DNA of 64,000 nt from Bifidobacterium castoris (GCF_003952025.1 NZ_QXGI01000003.1:124001-188000), one strand, 5' to 3'. Shown: positions 41,135 to 50,768, counted from the stretch's first letter. The notes: a model not told the origin generated them from the sequence alone. Program-made: numbers and translations.

Positions 41135-43702
41135 TCAGTCGGATTCGGTCATGTTCCTGACGCTGTAGTCGCGGAAGACGACCTCGCCCTGCTCCTGCGT
41201 GGCGTCCAGGTCGACGACGCCGGTGATCGCCCAGTCGTGGTCGCCGTCGGAGTCGTCGAGGATCTGCCGCACCGTCCACGTATGGCCGCGTTTCTCGTCG
41301 CGGTCGTCGATGATGAAGAACTCGCCGCTGCGCGCCTTCATGTCGGTGCCGACGTATTCATGCTCGTCGTAGAACGCGTCGAGCGCGTCCTCCCATTCGT
41401 GCACGCCGTAATGCCAGTCCTTGTCGAGCGCGCCGAGTGCCTCGGGGTCGTCGAGGTCGATGAGCTGGACGCGGCGGAACAGCGCGTTGCGCACGAGCAC
41501 GGTGAGTCCACGGCGGTCCTCGACGACGGCGTCCGCCGTGGCGGGCGCGGCGAGCGTCGCCGCCTCGCCGGCGTCGAGACGGCCGGCGTTCTCCCATTCG
41601 TCCACCAGACTCGAATCGATCGAACGGACGACGACACGCAGCCATGCGATGATGTCGTCGAGCCGCTCGTCGCGTTTCTCGGGGGGCACCGTGCGGGACA
41701 GCACGCGGTAGGCGTCGGACAGGTAGCGCAGCAGCGTGCCCTCGGAGCGCGCGATGTTGTACCGGGCGATGTATCCGGTGAAATCGGACGCCGTCTCGAC
41801 CATGTCGCGCACGACCGACTTCGGGCTCAGCCAGTAGTCGTTCGCCCAGGGCACGTCATGGCGGTATTTGGCGAAGGCGGCGTCGAGCAGCTCGGCGAGC
41901 GGCTTCGGATAGGTGATCTCCTGGATGCGCTCCATGCGTTCGTCGTAGCCGACGCCGTCCGCCTTCATGTCCGCCATCGCCGCGTCGCGCGCCTGGCGCT
42001 TCTGGGCGCGCAGCACCTGCTTGGGGTCCTCGAGCGTCGCCTCGACCATCGAGATCACGTCGAGCGCGTAGGTCTCGCTGTCCGGATCGAGCAGCTCGAG
42101 CGCGGCGAGCAGGAACGGGCTCAGCGGCTGGTCGAGCGCGAAGTCGCGCGGGACGTCCACCGTCAGGTAGTAGTCCCTGCCGCCGTCGGGACGGTCCTCG
42201 GTCTCGATGACGTCGGTGTCGAACAGCGTAGTGAAGATCTCGTCGGCGCGTGTGTGCAGCTGGTCCTTCTGCTCGGGGGTCTGCTGCGAATCGTCGATGA
42301 GCGCGTCGATGCGCCTGCGCGCGTCGCCGCCCTGCTCGACCTCGTTGAGCACCATCGCATGCGTGATCCTCATCTGGGGGACGAGGGTCTCCGGCGCGGC
42401 GTCGATCAGCTTGTCGAAGGTCTGCCCGTTCCAGGTCACGAACCCTTCCGGCGCCTTCTTGCGCTTGATCTTGCGCAGCTTCTTCGGGTCGTCGCCCGCC
42501 TTCGCGACGGCCTTCGCGTTCTCGATCTCGTATTCGGGCGCCTCGGCGATGACGAGTCCCTCGGTGTCGAAGCCGCTGCGGCCGGCGCGGCCGGCGATCT
42601 GATGGAATTCGCGGGCGCGCAGGCGGCGCATGCGCGAGCCGTCGAACTTCGTGAGCTGGGTGAGCACGACGGAGTGGATCGGCACGTTGATGCCGACGCC
42701 GAGCGTGTCGGTGCCGCAGATCACCGGCAGCAGCCCCTTCTGCGCGAGCTGCTCGACGAGGCGTCGGTAGCGCGGGAGCATGCCGGCGTGGTGGATGCCG
42801 ACGCCGTTGGCCAGCAGGCGCTTGAGGATCTTGCCGAAGGCCGTCGTGAACTTCGTGCCGGCGACGGCCTCGGCGATCGCCTTGCGTTGCTCCTTGCTGG
42901 AGACGCCGGCGCTTGCGAGCGACTGCGCGGTGTCGAGGGCGGCGTCCTGCGAGAAGTGCACGACGTAGATCGGCGTCTCATGCTTCGCGATGGCCAGTTC
43001 GACGGTCTTCTCGAGCGGGTCGAGCGTGTACTCGTAGGAGAGGGGGACCGGGCGCGGCGCATCGGCGATGACGTCGACGTCGGCGTCGGTCATCTCCTCG
43101 AGCTTGTCCGCGATCGCGTCCACGTTGCCGAGCGTGGCGCTCATCAGCAGGAACTGCGTCTGCGGCAGCGTGAGCAGCGGCACCTGCCATGCCCAGCCGC
43201 GCTCGGGGTCGCCGTAGAAGTGGAACTCGTCCATCGCGACGCAGCCGATGTCCGCGTGCACGCCCTCGCGCAACGCCTGGTTCGCGAGGATCTCCGCCGT
43301 GCAGCAGATGATCGGCGCTTCGGCGTTGATATGGGAGTCGCCGGTGATCATGCCGACGTTGTCGCGACCGAACACGTCGACGAGATCGAAGAACTTCTCC
43401 GAGACGAGCGCCTTGATCGGCGCCGTGTAGTAGGAGCGCCTGCCGGTGCACAGCGCGGCGAAGTGCATGCCGAGCGCCACGAGGGACTTGCCCGAGCCGG
43501 TGGGCGTGTTGAGGATGACATGGTCGCCGGCGAGCAGGCCCATGATCGCCTCCTCCTGATGCGGCCAGGGTTCGACGCCCTTCACGTCGTTGACCCAGGT
43601 GAAGAAGCGTTCGTAGATCTCGTCGTCGCTCAGGGGTTCCATATGCGATCCCCAGTTCGGCGCGAGCTCGCCGAGGGAACCGTACTTCGTTGCATCCGTC
43701 AT
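41135..43702 (-). CDS. SKI2-like DEAD/DEAH-box helicase (DUF3516 C-terminus)
   Basis: An 855-residue superfamily 2 helicase. It has motif I TPTGSGKS (66-73), motif II as a DEFH variant in VAMDEFHFYG, motif III SATLGN, and motif VI in QIAGRAGRSG, with the FHQIAGRAG form of Ski2/Mtr4 relatives. The C-terminal half matches the DUF3516 extension of actinobacterial helicases. RNA unwinding or turnover is the family expectation; a DNA-repair role is suggested only by the SOS-type box next to its start. ATG 43702 lies 7 nt after TAGACT, so the transcript is probably leaderless. An in-frame extension upstream to 43756 is rejected. Confidence 0.88.
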   Translation of the reverse strand: MTDATKYGSLGELAPNWGSHMEPLSDDEIYERFFTWVNDVKGVEPWPHQEEAIMGLLAGDHVILNTPTGSGKSLVALGMHFAALCTGRRSYYTAPIKALVSEKFFDLVDVFGRDNVGMITGDSHINAEAPIICCTAEILANQALREGVHADIGCVAMDEFHFYGDPERGWAWQVPLLTLPQTQFLLMSATLGNVDAIADKLEEMTDADVDVIADAPRPVPLSYEYTLDPLEKTVELAIAKHETPIYVVHFSQDAALDTAQSLASAGVSSKEQRKAIAEAVAGTKFTTAFGKILKRLLANGVGIHHAGMLPRYRRLVEQLAQKGLLPVICGTDTLGVGINVPIHSVVLTQLTKFDGSRMRRLRAREFHQIAGRAGRSGFDTEGLVIAEAPEYEIENAKAVAKAGDDPKKLRKIKRKKAPEGFVTWNGQTFDKLIDAAPETLVPQMRITHAMVLNEVEQGGDARRRIDALIDDSQQTPEQKDQLHTRADEIFTTLFDTDVIETEDRPDGGRDYYLTVDVPRDFALDQPLSPFLLAALELLDPDSETYALDVISMVEATLEDPKQVLRAQKRQARDAAMADMKADGVGYDERMERIQEITYPKPLAELLDAAFAKYRHDVPWANDYWLSPKSVVRDMVETASDFTGYIARYNIARSEGTLLRYLSDAYRVLSRTVPPEKRDERLDDIIAWLRVVVRSIDSSLVDEWENAGRLDAGEAATLAAPATADAVVEDRRGLTVLVRNALFRRVQLIDLDDPEALGALDKDWHYGVHEWEDALDAFYDEHEYVGTDMKARSGEFFIIDDRDEKRGHTWTVRQILDDSDGDHDWAITGVVDLDATQEQGEVVFRDYSVRNMTESD

Positions 43703-43709
43703 ACCGTCC

Positions 43710-43715
43710 AGTCTA
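43710..43715 (-). promoter_or_regulatory. -10 box of the helicase gene
   Basis: TAGACT on the minus strand, 7 nt before ATG 43702. The divergent rarA gene carries the identical hexamer at the same distance. Confidence 0.55.
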
Positions 43716-43748
43716 ATGGGGGGAGGGGCGGGACGCCCGGGCGGCGTG

Positions 43749-43764
43749 TCGAACAAATGTTCGA
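43749..43764. promoter_or_regulatory. LexA (SOS) box between the helicase gene and rarA
   Basis: TCGAACAAATGTTCGA is a perfect palindrome that matches the actinobacterial LexA consensus TCGAAC-N4-GTTCGA. It lies 12 bp upstream of the rarA -10 and 33 bp upstream of the helicase -10. Confidence 0.85.
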
Positions 43765-43776
43765 ATCGAAAGGCGT

Positions 43777-43782
43777 TAGACT
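43777..43782 (+). promoter_or_regulatory. -10 box of rarA
   Basis: TAGACT, 7 nt before ATG 43790. The LexA box covers the -35 region. Confidence 0.55.
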
Positions 43783-43789
43783 GGAGTCC

Positions 43790-45205
43790 ATGACGGAAGA
43801 CCTGTTCTCGGCCACGGACGCCGATGATGAACTCGTGCGGCCGCTGGCCGTGCGGATGCGCCCGACGACGCTCGACGACGTCGTCGGACAGCGGCGCGTG
43901 CTCGCGAACGGCTCGCCGCTGCGCAGGCTCGCCGACCCCGCGTCACGCGGTTCGCTCACGGCGCCGAGCTCCATCATCCTGTACGGACCGCCCGGCGTGG
44001 GCAAGACGACGCTCGCGTACATCGTCGCGCGGCAGTCGGGACGCGTCTTCGAGGAGCTGTCCGCGGTCACGTCCGGCGTCAAGGACGTGCGCGCCGTGCT
44101 CTCGCGGGCCCATGAGCGGCTCGTGACCGAGGGGCGCGAGACGGTGCTGTTCATCGACGAGGTGCACCGCTTCTCCAAATCGCAGCAGGACGCGCTGCTG
44201 CCGAGCGTCGAGAACCGCGACGTCACCTTCATCGCGGCCACGACCGAGAACCCGAGTTTCTCGGTGATCAAGCCGCTGCTGAGCCGATCGGTCGTCGTCA
44301 AGCTCGAACCGCTCGAAGCGGACGAGCTGAGGACCGTCGTCTCGCGCGCCGTCGACGATCCGCGCGGCCTCGACGGGAAGGTCGTGCTCGAGACGGCGGC
44401 CCTCGACGACATCATCCGCATGGCCGGCGGCGACGCGAGGAAGTCGCTGACGATCCTCGAGGCCGCCGCGGGCGCGCTCGACGGGTCGCGGGTCGCGGCG
44501 CAGGACGGTCCGCAGGCGCCGAAGCCGGCCATCACGCCGCAGGTGGTCGCGCAGGTCATGGACGCCGCCACCGTGCGCTATGACAAGGACGGCGACGACC
44601 ACTACGACGTCATCTCCGCGTTCATCAAATCGATGCGCGGCTCGGATCCGGACGCCACGTTGCACTATCTGGCGCGGATGATTCGTGCGGGGGAGGACCC
44701 GCGGTTCATCGCCCGGCGCATCATGATCGCCGCCGCCGAGGAGGTGGGCATGGCCGCCCCGCAGATCCTGCAGGTCACCGTCGCCGCGGCGCAGGCGGTG
44801 GCGATGGTCGGCATGCCCGAGGCGCGGATCATCCTGTCGGAGGCCGCGCTCGCCGTGGCGACGGCGCCGAAGTCCAATGCGAGCTACCGGGCGATCAACG
44901 ACGCGCTCGCGGACGTGGACGCCGGCCGTATCGGGCAGGTGCCGCTGCATCTGCGCAACGCGCCTACGAAGCTGATGGAAAGCTGGGGCAACCACCGCGG
45001 CTACCAGTACGCGCATGATGCTCCCGGCGCCGTCGCCGCCCAGCGGTACATGCCCGACGAGCTGGTGGGACGCGAGTACTATCATCCCAATGACAGAGGC
45101 TACGAGCGCGAGCTCGGGCCACGTCTCGAGGCCATCCGTTCGATTCTGCGCCGGGCGCCCGCACCGGGCGCGTCGCAGACGCATGACGGCGCGGCCGACC
45201 AGTGA
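43790..45205 (+). CDS. rarA: Replication-associated recombination protein RarA (MgsA)
   Basis: A 471-residue AAA+ ATPase of the clamp-loader-like RarA/WRNIP1 family, which acts at stalled replication forks. It has Walker A GPPGVGKTT (66-74), Walker B VLFIDEVHRFSKSQQD, sensor 1 FIAATTENPSF, and the C-terminal helical tetramerisation region with DVISAFIKSMRGSDPDA and YHYP-like endings (HPNDRGYE). The N-terminus begins MTEDLFSATD, resembling clamp-binding leaders. A perfect LexA-type box overlaps its promoter, so DNA-damage induction is expected. Start ATG 43790 lies 7 nt after TAGACT; no Shine-Dalgarno is seen. Confidence 0.95.
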   Translation: MTEDLFSATDADDELVRPLAVRMRPTTLDDVVGQRRVLANGSPLRRLADPASRGSLTAPSSIILYGPPGVGKTTLAYIVARQSGRVFEELSAVTSGVKDVRAVLSRAHERLVTEGRETVLFIDEVHRFSKSQQDALLPSVENRDVTFIAATTENPSFSVIKPLLSRSVVVKLEPLEADELRTVVSRAVDDPRGLDGKVVLETAALDDIIRMAGGDARKSLTILEAAAGALDGSRVAAQDGPQAPKPAITPQVVAQVMDAATVRYDKDGDDHYDVISAFIKSMRGSDPDATLHYLARMIRAGEDPRFIARRIMIAAAEEVGMAAPQILQVTVAAAQAVAMVGMPEARIILSEAALAVATAPKSNASYRAINDALADVDAGRIGQVPLHLRNAPTKLMESWGNHRGYQYAHDAPGAVAAQRYMPDELVGREYYHPNDRGYERELGPRLEAIRSILRRAPAPGASQTHDGAADQ

Positions 45206-45260
45206 ATAGCCGATATGCGTTCCGGCCTTCGCCGTCGCGAAGCGCCGGACAGGAAGGAGC

Positions 45261-46787
45261 ATGCCCGTTTTGAGCGTGAAACAGACGAGATCCGGTGATG
45301 CCGGCGAGCACGGAACGGAACACGTCGCCGACATGGCCGTGGCGGCCGATGAACGCATCCCGCGCAGGCTCATCGGCTCGATCGTGGCGGTGGGGTCGCT
45401 CGCCTTCATCGGCATTCTCACCGAGACGGTCATGACGGTGCTGTTCCCGCAGCTTATGGAGGAGTTCGGCGTCGACATGGCGACCGTGCAGTGGATCACG
45501 ACGATCTACCTGCTGTCGGTTGGCGTCACGATGCCGCTGTCCTCGTACCTCAACCGCCGGTTCGCGATGAAGTCGACCTTCGTGGCCGCCGTCGTGCTCG
45601 CCGTCGTCGGCTCGGCGATCATGGTCTTCACGTCGGACTTCGCCGTCATCCTGCTGGCGCGCGTCATCCAGGGCGTCGGATCGGGCGTCGCGACACCGTT
45701 GATGATGAACATCATCCTTCAGCAGTCGCCGCGCTCGAAGGTCGGTAGGCTCATGGGCGTCGGCTCCCTCGTCATCACCGTCGCGCCGGCGATCGGACCG
45801 ACGGTCGGCGGCGCCGTGACGAGCGTACTGCCGTGGCGCAGCATCTTCGTGTGCGTCATCCCCGTCGTGCTGCTCGTCTCGCTGCCGATCGGCCTGGTGT
45901 GCATCCGTCAGCGGCGTCCGCTCGAGGAGGTGAGGCTCAACCCGCTGCAGTTCCTGGCCATCGTGGTCGGGCTGGCCTCGCTCATACTCGCGATCAACCA
46001 GGGCGGCGTCGCCATCAGCGACGCCGTGTCCGGACGCCGCGCCGCCGCCACGGTTGTAGTGGCCGCGGTAGCGTTCGTCGCCGGCGTCGCGTCGCTCGCG
46101 TTCTTCGTATGGTCGACGCGGCGCTCGTACTCGCCGCTCATCCGTCTGGGGTGGATGCGCGACCGCGTCGTCATGTTCCACCTCGCCGCCTATCTGCTCA
46201 TGCCGATGGTCGGCATCGGGTTCGGCTACGTCATCACGAACCTCGCGCAGCTCTCGCTCGGCACGACGCCTCTCGTCGCCGGCCTGCTCGTGCTGCCGGG
46301 CGCGCTCATCGGCGCGTTCTTCGCGCCGGTCGGCGGCATGTTCTACGACCGTTACGATGCGCCGCGGCCGATCCTTTCCGCGTTCGCGGCGTGCGTCGTG
46401 GCGCTTGCGCTCATGCTCGCGTGCTCGATGCACATGACGCCGGCGCTGCTCGCCGGATTGTATTTCGTCTTCGGCGTGGGATACGCGCTCGGCTATTCGA
46501 ACATCCTGACCTCGGCGCTGCGCGGCGTCGCGCCCGAATTCTCCCCCGACGGCAACGCCGTGTTCAACACGTCGCTGCAGTTCGGCGGCGCCGCCGGGAC
46601 GACGCTGTTCTCGACCGTGTTCGCGATCGCGCAGGCGGGTGCGGGCGGCCAGGGCACCGCGCGGTTCGCGCATGCGACCGCTATCGGCGGCGCGTGGACC
46701 TTCGCGATCATGCTGCTCATCGTCATGGCGTCGTGGTGCCTGTTGTTCGCCGCCTTCCGGCTGCGGGCGAGGCGCGTCGTCCGCTGA
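45261..46787 (+). CDS. MFS drug/metabolite exporter, DHA2 (14-TM) type
   Basis: A 508-residue major facilitator. After 35 cytoplasmic residues, about 14 hydrophobic helices follow. Motif A-like loops (SYLNRRFAMKS; GGMFYDRYDAPRP) and motif C GVGSGVATPLMM-type glycines, with VAPAIGPTVGGAV, identify the DHA2 drug:proton antiporter family (LmrB/QacA/EmrB relatives). The substrate is unknown. AGGAAGG is placed 4 nt before ATG 45261. It is 55 bp downstream of rarA and could be read from the rarA promoter. A 22-bp hairpin ends it. Confidence 0.85.
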   Translation: MPVLSVKQTRSGDAGEHGTEHVADMAVAADERIPRRLIGSIVAVGSLAFIGILTETVMTVLFPQLMEEFGVDMATVQWITTIYLLSVGVTMPLSSYLNRRFAMKSTFVAAVVLAVVGSAIMVFTSDFAVILLARVIQGVGSGVATPLMMNIILQQSPRSKVGRLMGVGSLVITVAPAIGPTVGGAVTSVLPWRSIFVCVIPVVLLVSLPIGLVCIRQRRPLEEVRLNPLQFLAIVVGLASLILAINQGGVAISDAVSGRRAAATVVVAAVAFVAGVASLAFFVWSTRRSYSPLIRLGWMRDRVVMFHLAAYLLMPMVGIGFGYVITNLAQLSLGTTPLVAGLLVLPGALIGAFFAPVGGMFYDRYDAPRPILSAFAACVVALALMLACSMHMTPALLAGLYFVFGVGYALGYSNILTSALRGVAPEFSPDGNAVFNTSLQFGGAAGTTLFSTVFAIAQAGAGGQGTARFAHATAIGGAWTFAIMLLIVMASWCLLFAAFRLRARRVVR

Positions 46788-46849
46788 TCGCGCCCGCAAG
46801 GCGCCGACCCGGACGGTTGGGGCGTTCTCCGACGTTCCGCGGGATGTAC

Positions 46850-46908
46850 GAAGCGGACGGGGGTGCGGTTCGCATACGTTCGATGTGAACCGCGCCCCCG
46901 TCCGCTTC
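46850..46908. terminator. Bidirectional terminator between the MFS and acyl-CoA synthetase genes
   Basis: A 22-bp stem with one mismatch (46850-46871 with 46887-46908) lies between convergent genes. Confidence 0.85.
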
Positions 46909-46925
46909 GCCGGTGGTCCTGTCCG

Positions 46926-48803
46926 CTACTTCTTGCGCGGCACGTAGATGACCGTGTCGATGAGCTTGCGGTAGTGGTCGATGATCTGTTTGCGGCGCGT
47001 CTTGAGGCTCGCCGTGATCATGCCGTTGTCCTGCGTGAACTCGTCGGGCAGGATTTCGAACTTGCGGATCGATTCGGCGCGCGAGACGCCCTCGTTCGCC
47101 TTGTTGACGATGCGTTCGACCTCGGCGTAGACGATCGGGTTCTTCGAGAGCTCCTCGAGCGAGGCCGCCGGCGCGGCGCCCTGCGACGTGAGCCATGCGT
47201 TCGCGTCGTCGAGGTCGAGCGTGATGAGCGCGGCGATGAACGGCTTGCGGTCGCCGATGACCAGGCACTGCGCGACGACCGGCGACGTCATGACCGTCGT
47301 CTCCAGCTGGCTGGGGGAGACGTTCTTGCCGCCGGCGGTTATGATGAGGTCCTTCTTGCGGCCGGTGAGCGTGATGAAGCCCTCCTCGTCGACGTCGCCG
47401 AGGTCTCCGGTGTGCAGCCATCCGTCGGTGATCTGCTGCGCGGTGACCTCGGGCTGGTTGTGGTAGCCCATGCACACGCTTTCGCCCTTGAAGCACAGCT
47501 CGCCGTCCTCGGCGACGCCGACCGTCGTCCCGCACAGCGGCTGTCCGATCGTGCCGATGTGGTTGTTCTCCGGCAGGCTCACGCTCACCGGCCCGCAGGT
47601 CTCGGTCATACCGTATCCCTCGAGCAGCGGCATGCCGATGCCGTTGTAGAAGTGCGCCAGATCGGGGTCCATCGGCGCTCCGCCGGTGATCGCGAAGTCG
47701 GCGTTCGGTCCGAAGACGGTGCGGATCTTCCTGTAGACGACCCGATCGTAGAACGCGTGCCGCATCCTTACAGACATCGGCATCCGCTCGCCGGACTGTT
47801 CGTAGGACGACCAGTCCTGCGCCGCCCGGACGCCGCGAAGGAACATGCGCCCGGCGAAGCCGCTGCCGGCGCGCTGCGACGCGGCGTTGTACACCTTCTC
47901 GAACACGCGTGGCACGGCGAGCAGCAGCGTCGGGCCGAAGTTCTCGAAGTCCTTGATGATCGTCTTCATGTCGCCGCTCAGGCCGAGCGTGAGCGTGCCC
48001 GAGAAGGAGACGATCGTCATGAAGCGCGCGAAGACGTGTGACATCGGCAGGAACAGCAGCAGGCGGCGGTCGGGGATGTCGATCGCGCGCGGCATGTACT
48101 GCAGCGCATGCATGCATTCGGCCGCCATGTTGCGATGGCTGATCTCGATGCCCTTGGGCGTGCCGGTTGATCCGGAGGTGTAGATGATCGTCGCGAGCGT
48201 GTCGCCGTGCGCGGCGTTGCGGCGCTTCTCGAACTCCTCGTCGCCGACGTGGGCGCCGAAGGCGATGATCGCGTCGACGGCGTCGGATTCGATGATATAG
48301 GTCGCGCGCAGCGACGCGACGTCGGCGCCGATCGATTCGATCTTGTCGCGTTGGCCGTCGTCCTCGGCGAACGCTAGCACGACCGACGCGTCGTTGAAGA
48401 CGGTGCGGATCTGCGCGGGGGAGTTCGTCTCGTAGACGGGGACCGTCACGCAGCCGATCGCCATGATCGCCAGATCGAGCGCGACCCACTCCCATCGGGT
48501 GTGCGCGATGATCGCGATCGATTCGCCCGGACGCGCGCCCCAGCCGATGAGGCCCTTCGCGATCTGGACGACCTTGTCGCGGAACTCGGCGGCCGAGAAC
48601 GTCTGCCATGTGCCGGCGTCGTCCTTGTAGCAGACCATCGAACCGTCGGCGTCGCGCTGCGCTCGGCCCGCGAGGAAATCGAAGAGGTTGATATCCGGAT
48701 CGATCGGCTTGTGCAACGGTGTCGTGTATTCCTTGACGATCGCCGTCGCGTTGGTGACTTCGTCGTCGGTGCGCCCGACGCGCTTTGTGTTGTCTTCGCT
48801 CAT
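46926..48803 (-). CDS. Long-chain fatty acyl-CoA synthetase (FadD15-like)
   Basis: A 625-residue member of the AMP-forming adenylate superfamily that activates fatty acids to acyl-CoA through an acyl-adenylate. It shows the P-loop IIYTSGSTGTPKG, the A4-type EGYGMTETCG, the adenylate-binding GWLHTGDLGD, and the hinge LTGRKKDLIITAGGKN, followed by the C-terminal domain with the catalytic Lys region near SIRKFEIL. Bifidobacteria lack beta-oxidation, so use for exogenous fatty acid incorporation is more likely (inference). ATG 48803 has no Shine-Dalgarno; a TAATCG box 7 nt upstream is a weak leaderless-promoter candidate. Confidence 0.93.
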   Translation of the reverse strand: MSEDNTKRVGRTDDEVTNATAIVKEYTTPLHKPIDPDINLFDFLAGRAQRDADGSMVCYKDDAGTWQTFSAAEFRDKVVQIAKGLIGWGARPGESIAIIAHTRWEWVALDLAIMAIGCVTVPVYETNSPAQIRTVFNDASVVLAFAEDDGQRDKIESIGADVASLRATYIIESDAVDAIIAFGAHVGDEEFEKRRNAAHGDTLATIIYTSGSTGTPKGIEISHRNMAAECMHALQYMPRAIDIPDRRLLLFLPMSHVFARFMTIVSFSGTLTLGLSGDMKTIIKDFENFGPTLLLAVPRVFEKVYNAASQRAGSGFAGRMFLRGVRAAQDWSSYEQSGERMPMSVRMRHAFYDRVVYRKIRTVFGPNADFAITGGAPMDPDLAHFYNGIGMPLLEGYGMTETCGPVSVSLPENNHIGTIGQPLCGTTVGVAEDGELCFKGESVCMGYHNQPEVTAQQITDGWLHTGDLGDVDEEGFITLTGRKKDLIITAGGKNVSPSQLETTVMTSPVVAQCLVIGDRKPFIAALITLDLDDANAWLTSQGAAPAASLEELSKNPIVYAEVERIVNKANEGVSRAESIRKFEILPDEFTQDNGMITASLKTRRKQIIDHYRKLIDTVIYVPRKK

Positions 48804-48895
48804 AGGTATACGATTACTCGATCGATGATACAAAAACACGTCCCGACATGTCCTCTTCCTACGGTTACGTAAGCGTTCACGGAGCGTTCCGGAGC

Positions 48896-48934
48896 GCGAA
48901 CCTCGCGTGTCGTGCGCCGACGCGCGAGGTTCGC
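48896..48934. other. Isolated hairpin in the divergent intergenic region
   Basis: GCGAACCTCGCG (48896-48907) pairs perfectly with CGCGAGGTTCGC (48923-48934). No gene ends here; it lies about 90 bp upstream of the acyl-CoA synthetase start and 150 bp upstream of the SWIM gene. A palindrome TTACGTAA is near 48865. It could be an operator or a small transcript's terminator. Confidence 0.4.
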
Positions 48935-49088
48935 TATCAGAGAACAAACTGATATACTAAATGCAGCATTACTACTGAATGATGACTATTGATCGCCCTG
49001 TTTCTTTGGTGGCCGATAATCATTTCCTCGAAAGGCGGGGCGCAAGGGATAATGCCCTTATGCGCGTAGGCCGGTGAAGGAGGCATGC

Positions 49089-50654
49089 TTGGTCAGGAGA
49101 CAGTGCGTATGCGGCGCGCCGCTGCACGGGCTCAACACGAAGGGCCCGCAGATGTTCGGGTTCATCCCGTCGTCGTCGCTTGCCCATTACAACTACGACT
49201 GCGAGTTCGACACCGGCGTCACGCTTCCCGGCGGCCGCGTCTTCGAACAATGCCTGACGTGCGGCGCGATGACGCTGTGCGAATACCCGACGCTCGACGG
49301 CTCGCTGCGTGGCGACGATCCGCTCATCACCTACGGCCCGGGAACCGTCTACGAGCAATGCGACATCGCGTCCGTGCCCGTGACCTACCGGTCGTTCCGC
49401 GCGCTCATGTCCTCGGGCGTGACCGGCGGCGTCATGTACTCGCAGGCGTTCCGGGCCAACCTCGCCGAGCTGTTCCGCACGGACGAACGGCACATGCCCA
49501 GCTGGAAGGTCGCCAAGGACGCGATGCTGGACGTCGCCAACAACGCGCTTGACGAGTGGTGGTACGCGTCGATCGGACGCAACTTCATCGTGCTGTACGA
49601 GGACTCCAAGGCCCTGCAGATCGTCAGCGCCTGGCACCGCATCCCGGGGACGGCGATCAAGAACTCCGACATCGTGCGCATCAACGGACTCAACGCCGAC
49701 CCGCTGCGCCACGACGCGAGCGACACGATCGAGATGGCCGCCGAGCGCGAGCTCGAGATCCCCGACGAGCGCCGCGCCGCGCTGCGCATCGGCAACCATG
49801 CGCGCCTGCGCCTCATCGGATCGGGCATCATCATCGGACGCGGCATACGCGAGCTCGCGTCATGGTCGAGCCCGGAGGTGCTTGCGGAAGGCGCGCGGCT
49901 GTTCGACCGCGACGCCGTCGTCGAACTCGTGGACACGTCCTTCGGCATCCGCCACGCCGTCGTGCGCGACGCGGGGCGCGACGAACAGGTGGAGCTGCTC
50001 ACACGCCACGACGTCGTCGCGAAGGTCAGCTGCACCTGCGACGCCGCGCAGTCGCATCACGTGTGCGCGCACATCGTCGCGATGGTGCTTGAGATCGCGC
50101 GGCGCTACCGTTTCCGCATCACGCTGCCGACGTCCGCGGAGTCGACGGGCGGCGCGATGACGCGGACCGACGGTGCAGCGACGGTCGACGGCGCCATGTT
50201 CGGCCACTACGCGGACGTGCTCGACGTGATGCGCGAGGACGAGGTCGACGGACCGCGCTACGACTGGCTCACCTCGTACATCGAACCCTTCGAGACGCCG
50301 TCGGCGCCGCTCTACCACGTCGAGTTCCTCACAGCGGGCCCGCTCGCGATGCACAACGTGGGATACTGCGTGTACAGCGAGGTCGTCCTGAGCTTCATCG
50401 ACGTCGTCATCAACCAGGGCGACCCCGACTACGTACGCACGTTGCGCGGATACGGGCTCGATAAGGATGTGTCGATCCCGATCCTCAACGTCGACACGCT
50501 CGACGCCGAGCTCATCGACGCACTCGTCGCGATGATCGTCCACCGCGAGCGCCGCAACGAGGGATACCTCGCCGAATGCCTCGAAAACGGCGTCCTCGTG
50601 CGGCTGCTTAGGCGGCTGCGCGACATCGACGGCGTCACCGGACGGCTCGTGTGA
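49089..50654 (+). CDS. SWIM zinc-finger domain protein with N-terminal zinc ribbon, unknown function
   Basis: About 521 residues. A SWIM motif C-x-C-x(n)-C-x-H is visible as CTCDAAQSHHVCAH (Cys315, Cys317, Cys326, His328), a fold usually involved in DNA or protein binding. Near the N-terminus CVCG (6-9) and CLTCG (55-59) could form a zinc ribbon. The rest has no recognised domain. The start is uncertain: AAGGAGG sits 6 nt before TTG 49089, which keeps the CVCG motif; GTG 49074 and ATG 49152 are alternatives, the latter losing it. The same AAGGAGG also precedes an out-of-frame ATG at 49085. Codon pattern and length support a real gene. No SWI2/SNF2 helicase partner is adjacent. Confidence 0.65.
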   Translation: MVRRQCVCGAPLHGLNTKGPQMFGFIPSSSLAHYNYDCEFDTGVTLPGGRVFEQCLTCGAMTLCEYPTLDGSLRGDDPLITYGPGTVYEQCDIASVPVTYRSFRALMSSGVTGGVMYSQAFRANLAELFRTDERHMPSWKVAKDAMLDVANNALDEWWYASIGRNFIVLYEDSKALQIVSAWHRIPGTAIKNSDIVRINGLNADPLRHDASDTIEMAAERELEIPDERRAALRIGNHARLRLIGSGIIIGRGIRELASWSSPEVLAEGARLFDRDAVVELVDTSFGIRHAVVRDAGRDEQVELLTRHDVVAKVSCTCDAAQSHHVCAHIVAMVLEIARRYRFRITLPTSAESTGGAMTRTDGAATVDGAMFGHYADVLDVMREDEVDGPRYDWLTSYIEPFETPSAPLYHVEFLTAGPLAMHNVGYCVYSEVVLSFIDVVINQGDPDYVRTLRGYGLDKDVSIPILNVDTLDAELIDALVAMIVHRERRNEGYLAECLENGVLVRLLRRLRDIDGVTGRLV

Positions 50655-50768
50655 CGCGGCGTGGGCGCCGATGCCGAATGCACGGCGCAGGCGCCGCCGC
50701 CGTCGTCGCGCCCACGCCGGAAGGTGAATCACGACGTGGCGGGCCGTCCGGCGCGTAGCATGTGAGGT

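Noticed and set aside
49085-49552. 155-codon gene starting at the ATG behind AAGGAGG
   Set aside because: The frame is Arg-rich and overlaps the SWIM-protein frame, which has recognisable zinc motifs and much better codon use.
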